Shown in pieces: positions 45,546 to 53,869 of a DNA stretch of 64,000 nucleotides. The notes below the pieces were generated by a model. It had not been told where the DNA came from and did not search any database. It saw only the letters and a program-made list of their open reading frames with translations. Every line of letters starts with the position of its first letter. The first letter of the stretch is position 1. Both the position numbers and the translations under genes were made by a program. Source of the DNA: Legionella sp. (GTDB taxonomy: Bacteria; Pseudomonadota; Gammaproteobacteria; Legionellales; Legionellaceae); NCBI GenBank assembly GCA_002786165.1, contig PEQK01000016.1, forward strand, positions 1-64,000. Reading direction: 5' to 3'.

Positions 45546-45956
45546 GTGAAAAAACTATGGATGATATGTTCTTTGTTGTTTTTAATGCCGGCTCATGGCA
45601 GAGAATTAACCACTTTCACCGAAATATACAATAGTATTAGCCATGGTTTACCCGTCAAATTATTCATCAATTTCAAAGGCTGTGAACCCAAACTTGCTAT
45701 GCCTGATCAGATTGTTTATACCGAAGCTCAAACTGTGACGTTACATAAACATGATCTACTGTTTTCCAACAGTCCTTTGACAATGAATCACCCTGATTAT
45801 CCTAATCAAGCCATTTTGGAACATGTGACGTATAAAATAACGCATACCAATGAGTTGAATGTTGCAATGAAATTGATTTCACTTCCAAATTATACAGTTC
45901 TTGGTGAAACCAATACGGTGTGCCCTTTGAGCACAGCTACTAAGGTCTTTAATTAA
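45546..45956 (+). CDS. VirK family secreted protein
   Basis: A protein of 136 residues starting with GTG, preceded by AAGGATCC. The signal peptide is KLWMICSLLFLMPAHG. The mature part starts ELTTFTEIYNSISHGLPVKLFINFKGC, the VirK-family pattern (a Leu/Thr/Phe strand, an amphipathic helix, then a hydrophobic strand ending in Cys), with a second Cys near the C-terminus (NTVCPLSTA). VirK proteins are periplasmic, linked to virulence or to outer-membrane protein transport in other bacteria. Its exact role is unknown. Confidence 0.75.
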   Translation: MKKLWMICSLLFLMPAHGRELTTFTEIYNSISHGLPVKLFINFKGCEPKLAMPDQIVYTEAQTVTLHKHDLLFSNSPLTMNHPDYPNQAILEHVTYKITHTNELNVAMKLISLPNYTVLGETNTVCPLSTATKVFN

Positions 45957-45985
45957 ATTTGTAGCCTTGATGCAACAATATCCAA

Positions 45986-46609
45986 TTACATAGACTCTAG
46001 ATAATTCCTAAGCATCTGGGCTTTCTCTGTTTCTTGATGGTTGTCCAAATAAACAATCAAATCATGTAAACTAATAATAGACAACACATTTACGCCTGTG
46101 GCCTTGATTTCATCCAAGGTCGATTGAGCACCGCTGCCACGCTCGCATCGATCCAATGCAACAACCACCGTACTGACACGACATTGTTGACTATTGATCA
46201 ACCGCTCAGCTTCACGAAAAGCAGTTCCAGCGGTAATCACATCATCAATCACCACCGTATCTCCTTTTAAAGGAGCCCCAATCAATACCCCTCCTTCTCC
46301 ATGGTCTTTGGCTTCTTTACGATTAAAGGTCACGGTCGCATGAATGCCTCGTTCAGCCAAAGCAATGGCTGTCGCAGTGGCAAGGGGTAATCCTTTGTAA
46401 GCAGGACCAAATAATTGTTGGCAAGGAATATGATGTTCTAACAATAAGTCAGCATAACATTTTCCCACTTGTTGCAAAGCTGCACCGTCATAAAACAGAC
46501 CCGCATTAAAAAAATAAGGACTTTGCCGGCCTGATTTTAGAGTAAACTGGCCAAATTGTAGGACATTACACTCTAAAGCCAAACGAATAAAAGTTTCTTT
46601 CATGCTCAT
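45986..46609 (-). CDS. pyrE: Orotate phosphoribosyltransferase
   Basis: A type I phosphoribosyltransferase of about 207 residues that makes orotidine 5'-phosphate. [26 protein letters not shown] is the substrate-binding N-terminus, and the PRPP-binding motif [19 protein letters not shown] is complete. The ATG at 46609 overlaps the hemF stop (ATGA); another ATG follows two codons later and a GTG precedes. It is encoded immediately after hemF. Confidence 0.95.
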   Translation of the reverse strand: MSMKETFIRLALECNVLQFGQFTLKSGRQSPYFFNAGLFYDGAALQQVGKCYADLLLEHHIPCQQLFGPAYKGLPLATATAIALAERGIHATVTFNRKEAKDHGEGGVLIGAPLKGDTVVIDDVITAGTAFREAERLINSQQCRVSTVVVALDRCERGSGAQSTLDEIKATGVNVLSIISLHDLIVYLDNHQETEKAQMLRNYLESM

Positions 46610-47535
46610 ATCCACTCTCTTATAGGTAAAAAATCAGTATACAACTGATGCTCAGGTGTATTTGGCTGCGGTGACCAATCATAGCGCCAATGTACTTCAG
46701 GAGGGAGCGACATTAAAATCGATTCTGTTCGACCATTGGATTGCAATCCAAATAAAGTACCTCGATCGTACACCAAATTGTATTCAACATAACGACCACG
46801 TCGATACAACTGAAATGCTTTTTGTTCTTCAGTATAAGTCAATGTTTGACGTTTTTGTACAATAGGCGCATATCCTAAGATAAAATGATCACCAACACTT
46901 TGCATGAGTCCAAAGCTATGTTCAAAATTCTTTTCATGGAAATCGTCAAAAAATAATCCCCCAATCCCCCGGGCCTCTTGACGATGTTTGATGTAAAAAT
47001 AACGATCACACCATGCTTTAAATCGTGGATATAACTCAAAACCAAAGGGATCACACGCAGCCTTTGCCGTATGATGCCAATGGCAGCAGTCTTCTTCAAA
47101 GCCATAATAAGGCGTGAGATCAAAACCTCCTCCAAACCACCATAATGCCTCACCACCGGGTTTTTGAGCAATGAAAAAACGCACATTCGCATGAGTAGTT
47201 GGTATAAAAGGATTATAAGGGTGCAATACCACCGAGACGCCCAAAGCTTCAAAATGACAATCTTCTAATCCAGGCCGTGCAACAGTTGCAGATTTTGGCA
47301 GATGAGCCCCGGCGACATGCGAAAAATTAACACCGGCTTTTTCAAAAATCTGGCCATCCGTCATAATTCGCGTATCACCGCCGCCACCTTCTGAGCGGGT
47401 CCATTGATCGCTCAAAAATTGGCCTTGACCATCTAGTGTTTCGAATTCTTTGCAAAGTGAGTCTTGTAATCCTAATAAATACATCTTGACCAACTCAACA
47501 GAGTTTTGTGGAAGAGACAAGGTATTGTCCGTCAT
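46606..47535 (-). CDS. hemF: Oxygen-dependent coproporphyrinogen III oxidase
   Basis: An enzyme of 309 residues that oxidatively decarboxylates coproporphyrinogen III in haem synthesis. Family motifs: [82 protein letters not shown], and [25 protein letters not shown]-like sequence near the C-terminus. It is the first gene of a hemF-pyrE pair. The transcript upstream contains a REP-like element. Confidence 0.96.
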   Translation of the reverse strand: MTDNTLSLPQNSVELVKMYLLGLQDSLCKEFETLDGQGQFLSDQWTRSEGGGGDTRIMTDGQIFEKAGVNFSHVAGAHLPKSATVARPGLEDCHFEALGVSVVLHPYNPFIPTTHANVRFFIAQKPGGEALWWFGGGFDLTPYYGFEEDCCHWHHTAKAACDPFGFELYPRFKAWCDRYFYIKHRQEARGIGGLFFDDFHEKNFEHSFGLMQSVGDHFILGYAPIVQKRQTLTYTEEQKAFQLYRRGRYVEYNLVYDRGTLFGLQSNGRTESILMSLPPEVHWRYDWSPQPNTPEHQLYTDFLPIREWI

Positions 47536-47555
47536 ATAACTAACCTCATACTAAC

Positions 47556-47661
47556 CTAGCCCCTCATCCGCCCTTCGGGCACCTTCTCCCCATTGGGGAG
47601 AAGAAGCCTCATTCTTGTTTATCCCATCTCCCCTGAGGAGAGAGGGCTAGGGTGAGGGGAA
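47556..47661. repeat. REP/MITE-like palindromic repeat
   Basis: A GC-rich island in AT-rich DNA. It contains the small hairpins GCCCTTCGGGC (47570-47580) and CTTCTCCCC-ATT-GGGGAGAAG, and its two outer ends are imperfect inverted copies: CTAGCCCCTCATC on the left and CTAGGGTGAGGGG on the right. This form (CCCTCACCCTAGCCC with TCTCCCC and GGGGAGA) is a widely dispersed bacterial extragenic repeat. It sits between the divergent genes hemF and dusA. Confidence 0.75.
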
Positions 47662-47754
47662 TAGAATCGTCTTATAATAGATTAACTATCAATCAGATTT
47701 TAACCTGAAGATAAAAAGCGTATAATATCACGCATGGTTTGACCTGAATATGTT

Positions 47755-48717
47755 ATGACAACTTCGTTGCAAGCAAAACTCTCCATTGCACCCATGATTG
47801 ATTGGACCAATACACATTTTCGGGTGATGATGCGCATATTAGCGCCTAATGCCCTTTTGTATACTGAAATGCAAACCACGCCAGCCATTGCCCACAATCC
47901 CAAACGTAGTTTATATTTTTCGGCCATTGAACACCCTTTGGCACTGCAATTAGGCGGCGCAGATCCTGAAGCTTTAGTTGCAGCTGCACAAAAGGCGCAA
48001 GCATTGGGCTATGATGAAATTAATTTAAATTTAGGCTGTCCCAGTGATCGCGTACGTTCAGGGCGATTTGGAGCTTGTTTGATGGCAGAACCTGATCAAG
48101 TAGCCACCATCATCCAACGACTAAAGCAAACCATTGATATACCTATAACCGCCAAAACTCGAATTGGCATTGATCAACAAGATGATTATCCTTTTTTTGC
48201 AAATTTTATTCATCGATTAGTAGATGCAGGCTGTGACAAATTAATCATTCATGCGCGAAAAGCATGGCTCAATGGCTTAAGTCCCAAACAAAACAGGACC
48301 ATACCCCCTGTTCGATATGACTATGTGTATCAAATCAAAGAAGAAGTACCGCATATACCCATCGTGATCAATGGCAATATCACCAGCATAGAAGAAGTTC
48401 AGAGTCATTTACAACAGGTTGATGGTGTAATGTTAGGTCGTTTGGCGTGTGATCATCCTTATGGGATAGCACTGATTCACCATGCTCTATATCCCGAATC
48501 TCCCCTAAAATCGCGCCATGCTATCGCCCAAGAATATTACGCTTATTTAGAGTCGATTCAAGATCACGCTGTACCATTGAGCATTCAATTAAAGCCGCTC
48601 ATGAACATGATGCATGCTTTACCGAATGCACGTCTTTGGAAGCATAAATTGATGGATATTCAACAACAAAAAGCGCATCTTTTATTAAAAGATGCGCTTG
48701 ATTGTTTACCCAAGTGA
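47755..48717 (+). CDS. dusA: tRNA-dihydrouridine synthase A
   Basis: A flavoenzyme of 320 residues that reduces uridines in the tRNA D-loop. LSIAPMIDWTNTHFR at the N-terminus, the active-site Cys in INLNLGCPSDRVRSGRFGACLM, the FMN-binding HARKAWLNGLSPKQNR, and INGNITSIEEV plus VDGVMLGRLACDHPY near the C-terminus are diagnostic of DusA. Its last codons contain a perfect 13-bp inverted repeat (48671-48699) that can serve as terminator for the convergent gene. Confidence 0.94.
   Translation: MTTSLQAKLSIAPMIDWTNTHFRVMMRILAPNALLYTEMQTTPAIAHNPKRSLYFSAIEHPLALQLGGADPEALVAAAQKAQALGYDEINLNLGCPSDRVRSGRFGACLMAEPDQVATIIQRLKQTIDIPITAKTRIGIDQQDDYPFFANFIHRLVDAGCDKLIIHARKAWLNGLSPKQNRTIPPVRYDYVYQIKEEVPHIPIVINGNITSIEEVQSHLQQVDGVMLGRLACDHPYGIALIHHALYPESPLKSRHAIAQEYYAYLESIQDHAVPLSIQLKPLMNMMHALPNARLWKHKLMDIQQQKAHLLLKDALDCLPK
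48661..48699 (-). terminator. Rho-independent terminator inside the 3' end of dusA
   Basis: On the minus strand, AAGCGCATCTTTT and AAAAGATGCGCTT form a perfect 13-bp stem with a three-base loop, followed directly by TTTGTTGTTG. This is a classical terminator for the gene at 48706-49629 (stop 7 bp upstream). It lies entirely within dusA coding sequence, where the repeat encodes the C-terminal residues around KAHLLLKDAL. Confidence 0.85.
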
Positions 48718-49629
48718 TAAGCCTGAGCTTTTTTGAGATTTTGAATTTTCTTCAGATATTGAAGACAGTTTTCTTTTGAGTGTTTCTTTCGCAGTTGCAC
48801 ACGCCGAAGAAAATTCTTCTGAAGTAAAAAAAATGGGACTATAACTACGCTTTTTCAAAAGACTCTCTAAACTATTCTCCAATGGTAAACTTTCAACAGA
48901 TGTTTGATCGCTATCACTGTCAAATTCATCAAATTCATCAAAATTTAATGGTGTTACCATTGTTAAATTGAGTTCTTTTGCATGTCTAAGAGAAGATGAT
49001 TGTGCATTCAAATTTGCTTCAATCAATTCTAAAATGTCGGGCAATAAATATTTTTGGATATTATTTAAACATAATTGCAAATCATTATATATAATTGAAT
49101 ATTTGGTTTCATCACAATAACGAACTTCATCGTATACTTTATGTGAAATATCTAGCCTACCATGAGCTAATTTTTCAGGTACATGTTTGAATAAAACAAG
49201 TAAAGGCCAAATCAAACTAGATTGATCTGTTGCATAGTCAAAACAGCCACTTACAATTTTCGTAATATTTTTATCCGGACTTACATAAAGATACCCTGCT
49301 GCAATACAACGTTTGCCTCCTGTCATTTCTAAATGATCAGGCACAGTATAAGAAGGTTTTCCGGATTGAGCTAATGTCAATTTATAATCAGCGGTCACAA
49401 CAAATTTTAAAACATAGATCTTAGGTTCACTACAAATTTTATCAATATCATTAATCGTATAAAATGTAATGTCTCTGTAAGGTGTGCGTTTCATATCAAC
49501 ATTAGCACCCGGATCTTGATATAAAAATGATTCTTTATCCTTTAGTCTTTTAGAAAACTGTTTCTCTAAATCATCCATAATCTGTTTTTTAATATAAGTT
49601 TGTGAAGCTGACGAATCTTTGTTTTGCAT
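48706..49629 (-). CDS. Effector-like protein of unknown function
   Basis: A soluble protein of 307 residues without signal peptide. The core segment (TVPDHLEMTGGKRCIAAGYLYV and DKNITKIVSGCFDYATDQSSL) matches a pattern I recall from several Legionellales proteins of unknown function, in which a beta-rich domain ends in (I)AAG-Y-S-D and SGDF. After residue 225 an acidic/serine-rich stretch appears (FDEFDEFDSDSDQTSVESLPLENS). The C-terminus is polar with Glu and Ser clusters (LSSISEENSKSQKSSGLSLG), compatible with a type IV (Dot/Icm) translocation signal. This is inference; no secretion assay exists here. Confidence 0.6.
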   Translation of the reverse strand: MQNKDSSASQTYIKKQIMDDLEKQFSKRLKDKESFLYQDPGANVDMKRTPYRDITFYTINDIDKICSEPKIYVLKFVVTADYKLTLAQSGKPSYTVPDHLEMTGGKRCIAAGYLYVSPDKNITKIVSGCFDYATDQSSLIWPLLVLFKHVPEKLAHGRLDISHKVYDEVRYCDETKYSIIYNDLQLCLNNIQKYLLPDILELIEANLNAQSSSLRHAKELNLTMVTPLNFDEFDEFDSDSDQTSVESLPLENSLESLLKKRSYSPIFFTSEEFSSACATAKETLKRKLSSISEENSKSQKSSGLSLG

Positions 49630-49637
49630 TATTATAT

Positions 49638-49723
49638 GATCCTGTTGTTTTAAAAGCGATCATTATACAGATCCAAAACGGATCAGTATAGTTATTTTTT
49701 GATCTTACGATCAATTTATGATC
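49638..49723. promoter_or_regulatory. Cluster of seven GATC (Dam) sites between divergent genes
   Basis: GATC occurs at 49638, 49658, 49670, 49681, 49701, 49709 and 49720, seven times in 86 bp, against about one per 250-300 bp expected by chance. The interval lies upstream of both the effector-like gene (minus) and fabY (plus). Such density is seen at methylation-sensitive promoters and SeqA-bound regions where Dam is present; whether this organism has Dam is not known. Confidence 0.5.
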
Positions 49724-49874
49724 ATATATATGTTTTTGTTTTGAGTGCATGATTTTTATGATTTTTCACCGATTTTGTGAAAAAAATTTAGTCTTAGAAG
49801 ATTTAGGCATACTGTTGACAGATCTTTATTTGTCGACTAGGATGCATCCTTTTACGAGAAGCACGCGGGTCAAA

Positions 49875-51716
49875 ATGATCAAATTACCTGTGATTGTTGG
49901 ATTCGGCGGAATAAATGCTGCTGGCCGAAGTTCTGGTTCACACAGCTACAAACGTATGGTTTGTGATGCCTTGTCCGCATCTCAACTAGAAGCCACATGG
50001 CAAGATTTGGCTCATCGGATGCAGTTACCTGTAGAATCTCAGGTATCTGAAGAAACGATTGAAACCATAAAAGCAAATACCCTGGTGAGACGAATCCATA
50101 ATTATGATCCAGATCATGTGGTATGTCATCATAAAGCTATTTTACAACCGAGTGAACACCCTTCTTCCTTAGTTTTAAAACACCATAAATTGTCTCAAAC
50201 TCTTTCGAATCAGGCGCAAGTCACTGACTTACCGGATGCTATGATTCAAGCGCAATTTGACTCACCTCTCTCCATCCTGATACCTGATACCAAAACGTCA
50301 GAAGTTTCAAGTGCTGGTCAAATCCCTAAGGGTTTTGACCCTGCCTCTTTATATCAATCTCATCATCATCCCAGAGGACTGGCGATGTCTATCTATGGTG
50401 CTTCTGATGCACTGAATTCGCTTGGATTTGAATGGGAAGATATTTTAAAGCACGTCAAACCCGATGATATTGCAGTATATGCTGGCTCTGGATTGTCTCA
50501 AGTAGATGAGCATTCATTGGGCGGCTTAATGCGACAGCCTTTGTACGGCAATCGAATCAATTCTAAAATGATGCCGTTGTCATTGGCAGAAATGCCTGCA
50601 GATTTTATCAATAGCTATGTGATTAATAGTGTCGGCAGTACCGGGAATAACGTCGGCGCATGCGCTTCTTTTTTATATAATTTACGTCAGGGTTGTCTTG
50701 ATATTCAATATGGCAAAGCCAAAGTAGTCATCATCGGCAATGCGGAAGCACCTGTGGTTTTCGATATTGTAGAAGGGTTTCGTGTCATGGGCGCTTTAGC
50801 CACTGATGCAAGCTTATGTGAATTAGATCAAACCCCTACGCCGAATCATCGTCGCGCCTGCCGACCTTTTTCAACCAATACAGGATTTACATTGGCTGAA
50901 TCTGCACAATTTTTTGTATTGATGGATGATGAGCTGGCTCTAGAATTAGGTGCTACTATTTATGGTTCAGTGCCGGATACATTCATCAATGCAGATGCGA
51001 ATAAAAAATCGATTGCAAGTCCGGGTGTAGGCAATTACATCACTGTTGCAAAAGCAACTGCGTTAGCCAAAGCCATGCTTGGAGAATCAGGGTTACACCA
51101 TACGTATGTCCAAGCACACGGTACAGGAACACCTCAAAATCGTACGTCTGAAAGTCATATTTTAAATGAAGTAGCTAAAACATTTGGAATTCAACATTGG
51201 CCAGTTACTGCCATGAAATCCTATATCGGGCATTCTGTTAGTGTCGCCGGTGGTGATCAACTCACTGCTTGTATGGGTGCATGGCAATATGGCTGGATCC
51301 CAGGGATTAAAACAATTGATCATATAGCAACGGATGTACATTCTTCAAATCTAAATATCTTGATGAATCACTATGATATGAACAACAATCCGATGCAAGC
51401 CGTTATTATCAACTCTAAAGGATTTGGTGGAAACAATGCAACGTCTTTAGTGTTATCTCCTCAAAAAACACTAGATCTTCTCACCCTTAGGCATGGGAAA
51501 GATAAACTCACAACCTATTGGAAGAAAAACGAACCCGTTGTTGCACGTCAAGCCACAATTGATGCCAAAACTTGTCAAGGCAACGAACGGATTATTTATA
51601 CATTTGGAAAAACGATCATGGATCATACTGGTGTCACATTAACACCAACCAGTATTCGTTTATCTGAGTTTGAGAAAACGATTGATTTGCCGACTAGTAA
51701 TCCTTATATTCGATAA
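49875..51716 (+). CDS. fabY: Large beta-ketoacyl-ACP synthase (FabY-like)
   Basis: A ketosynthase of 613 residues that starts MIKLPVIVGFGGINAAGRSSG, nearly the N-terminus of Pseudomonas FabY (about 634 residues), which condenses acetyl-CoA with malonyl-ACP to start fatty-acid synthesis. The Cys-His-His triad is visible: GNNVGACASFLYNL, YVQAHGTGTPQNRTSE and MKSYIGHSVSVAGG. The ATG at 49875 fits the homologue start; ATGs at 49749 and 49842 would add 42 or 11 residues. Its end overlaps the convergent outer-membrane protein gene by 13 bases. Confidence 0.85.
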   Translation: MIKLPVIVGFGGINAAGRSSGSHSYKRMVCDALSASQLEATWQDLAHRMQLPVESQVSEETIETIKANTLVRRIHNYDPDHVVCHHKAILQPSEHPSSLVLKHHKLSQTLSNQAQVTDLPDAMIQAQFDSPLSILIPDTKTSEVSSAGQIPKGFDPASLYQSHHHPRGLAMSIYGASDALNSLGFEWEDILKHVKPDDIAVYAGSGLSQVDEHSLGGLMRQPLYGNRINSKMMPLSLAEMPADFINSYVINSVGSTGNNVGACASFLYNLRQGCLDIQYGKAKVVIIGNAEAPVVFDIVEGFRVMGALATDASLCELDQTPTPNHRRACRPFSTNTGFTLAESAQFFVLMDDELALELGATIYGSVPDTFINADANKKSIASPGVGNYITVAKATALAKAMLGESGLHHTYVQAHGTGTPQNRTSESHILNEVAKTFGIQHWPVTAMKSYIGHSVSVAGGDQLTACMGAWQYGWIPGIKTIDHIATDVHSSNLNILMNHYDMNNNPMQAVIINSKGFGGNNATSLVLSPQKTLDLLTLRHGKDKLTTYWKKNEPVVARQATIDAKTCQGNERIIYTFGKTIMDHTGVTLTPTSIRLSEFEKTIDLPTSNPYIR

Positions 51717-52600
51717 ACAACTCCTATTTTACCCAAATTAAGATTTAGAGAAGCTTGGCTATCCGCATAATTATTGTTGGTATTCACGTTCGTTTGAACG
51801 GAGTCAACCCTGGTGTTGGAATTAGGGTTTTCCCAATGTAACGTATAATTTAACGCTGTATAGCGATACTCCCCTAAAAAAGACCAGTGTTCAGTAATTC
51901 TATACTCTACGCCTGTCCCTGCAGTCCACCCTAGAACCCACCAGCTTCTTCTTGATCCGATTGGGTCTGTTCCATTGGGAATGGTCATATTCGCTTCGGT
52001 ACCCCCAACCAATCCGAAAAAATAGGTATGAGGCTCTAGCAAGAATCCTCCACGTCCTAGAAAGGAAAACATTGATTCAATATTGATATTTCTTTGCGAT
52101 ACCGAACTTTGCGGCATATCTACGGTTGATGTAGACGTAATGACACCACTACCATTAAAATTTTGTGTAATAGCTCTTGAACTTTGATTATTGGTACCAA
52201 TTGTTTTGATAGAAATATCATCAAATATTGTGCCTTCAAGCTGCCCACCCCATACCAATCGAGAATAGGGCTGATGGACATTATATCCAATAAACACATC
52301 GGCCTCAGAGCCAGTAAGAGTACCGCTTGAAAAGCCTCGAATAATAGTAGAAGTGGTAGTAACGTTCCTGCCAAAACCACCCGAAATGGAGTTAATAGCT
52401 CTAGCACTCACACTCGAATTTTCTTTCATTTTTCCTGAGCCCGCTGCAAAATGCAGCCCCAAATAAGGGCCATTCCATAATTCAATGGAGAGATTCTCCA
52501 AGGCAAATGCTCTTTGGGGTTGTTCGGCATAGACCCCATGCTGCATTCCTACCAAACAAACTACGAACAACAGGGAGGATTTTGGATTTTTTTTATTCAT
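51704..52600 (-). CDS. Outer-membrane beta-barrel protein (Omp25/OmpA-like)
   Basis: A protein of 298 residues with a signal peptide (SSLLFVVCLVGMQHGVYA). Barrel-type strands follow: WNGPYLGLHFAAGSG, EADVFIGYNVHQ, RLVWGGQLEGTI, WWVLGWTAGTGVEYRITEHWSFLGEYRYTAL, and a final strand NLNLGKIGVVYRI ending in an aromatic/charged terminus typical of outer-membrane proteins (C-terminal YRI). The layout resembles Omp25-like small porins or immunogenic outer-membrane proteins. Function unknown. It overlaps its upstream neighbour (an Old Yellow Enzyme gene) by 8 bases. Confidence 0.72.
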   Translation of the reverse strand: MNKKNPKSSLLFVVCLVGMQHGVYAEQPQRAFALENLSIELWNGPYLGLHFAAGSGKMKENSSVSARAINSISGGFGRNVTTTSTIIRGFSSGTLTGSEADVFIGYNVHQPYSRLVWGGQLEGTIFDDISIKTIGTNNQSSRAITQNFNGSGVITSTSTVDMPQSSVSQRNINIESMFSFLGRGGFLLEPHTYFFGLVGGTEANMTIPNGTDPIGSRRSWWVLGWTAGTGVEYRITEHWSFLGEYRYTALNYTLHWENPNSNTRVDSVQTNVNTNNNYADSQASLNLNLGKIGVVYRI

Positions 52601-53717
52601 AAATATCCTTATTTTTTAGAGAAGACCAGCAAGGATAATCCGTATAACCTTTTGCGCCCCCGCCATAAAAGGTTATCGGATCAGGTTGATTCAACGGCGC
52701 ATTATCTGCCAAACGTTGAACCAAATCAGGGTTGGCAATGAAAGGTTTGCCAAAAGCAACCAAGTCCGCATATCCACTACGGATTGCATCGATGGCTCGT
52801 TGACGATCATAGCCATTATTCACCATCCATGCGCCACGAAATTTTGCTCGAAGGGCCTGAAAATCAAAGCCATCAGGCACTTCGATCGATCCGCCGGTCA
52901 CACCTTCGATCACATGAATATAGGCCAACTGCACTTTATCTAACTCTTCTACCAACTGCTGATACAAAGGATATGGTGCGCTATCTACAGCACCATTGGC
53001 TGTGCTCACTGGTGACAAACGAATGCCTGTGCGATGGGCACCTATAGCCATGATCACAGCCGACACAACTTCTAACGCAAATCGCAAGCGATTGCGAATT
53101 GAACCACCGTAACGATCCGTACGATGATTAGAAGCATCCGACATAAATTGTTGAATCAAATACCCATTAGCAGCATGAATTTCAACGCCATCAAATCCTG
53201 CTTCTATAGCAGCTTGTGCAGCATGTTGATAGTCTTTAATAATGTGACTTATTTCTTCTTCACGTAACGCCCTCGGCATCCCCAGCTCAACAAACTCGCC
53301 AGTTTCAATGATTGTTTTAGAGCCTGGAGGCGGAGCAATCTCTGAAGGTGCTACAGGTAACTGTCCATTAGGTTGGAGCGCAGGATGTGAAAAACGGCCC
53401 ACATGCCATAATTGAGCAAAAATTTTTCCTTGCTTGGCATGAACCACATCTGTGACTAATTGCCACCCAGCAATTTGTTCTGGTGAATAAATACCAGGCG
53501 TCCAGGCATACCCTTTCGCTGTTGCTGAAATTTGAGTTGCCTCAGAAATGATAAGACCCGCAGTTGCTCGTTGTTGATAATAAGTGGCATTTAAGGCTTG
53601 AGGCGCGTCGCTCCCGGGTGTGGCACGACTCCGAGTCAACGGTGCCATCACGATTCGAGATGACAACTTTAACCCTGCCAAATCATAAGGTTCTAATATA
53701 GTAGAAACATCATCCAT
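52593..53717 (-). CDS. Old Yellow Enzyme family alkene reductase (NemA-like)
   Basis: An FMN-dependent reductase of 374 residues with a TIM-barrel. Motifs: IVMAPLTRSRATPGSDAPQ, ISEATQISATAKGYAWTPGIYSPEQIAGW, FAQLWHVGRFSHP, IEIHAANGYLIQQFMSDASNHRTDRYGGSIRNRLRF-type sequence with the substrate-binding His and Asn, and ADLVAFGKPFIANPDL near the end. Such enzymes reduce activated C=C bonds, nitro compounds or N-ethylmaleimide. Encoded upstream of the outer-membrane protein gene with an 8-base overlap. Confidence 0.92.
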   Translation of the reverse strand: MDDVSTILEPYDLAGLKLSSRIVMAPLTRSRATPGSDAPQALNATYYQQRATAGLIISEATQISATAKGYAWTPGIYSPEQIAGWQLVTDVVHAKQGKIFAQLWHVGRFSHPALQPNGQLPVAPSEIAPPPGSKTIIETGEFVELGMPRALREEEISHIIKDYQHAAQAAIEAGFDGVEIHAANGYLIQQFMSDASNHRTDRYGGSIRNRLRFALEVVSAVIMAIGAHRTGIRLSPVSTANGAVDSAPYPLYQQLVEELDKVQLAYIHVIEGVTGGSIEVPDGFDFQALRAKFRGAWMVNNGYDRQRAIDAIRSGYADLVAFGKPFIANPDLVQRLADNAPLNQPDPITFYGGGAKGYTDYPCWSSLKNKDIYE

Positions 53718-53869
53718 AATGAATATCCATGAGATAAAATGAGAATAATTCTAACTTAAAAACAACAGGAATACTCTACTCGATTAAAAAATAATAGACC
53801 CAAGTTTTTTAATGGTATTTTGATGGGTTTTTTAGTACATTAGACTTTTTAAAATACCATTCAGGACTT

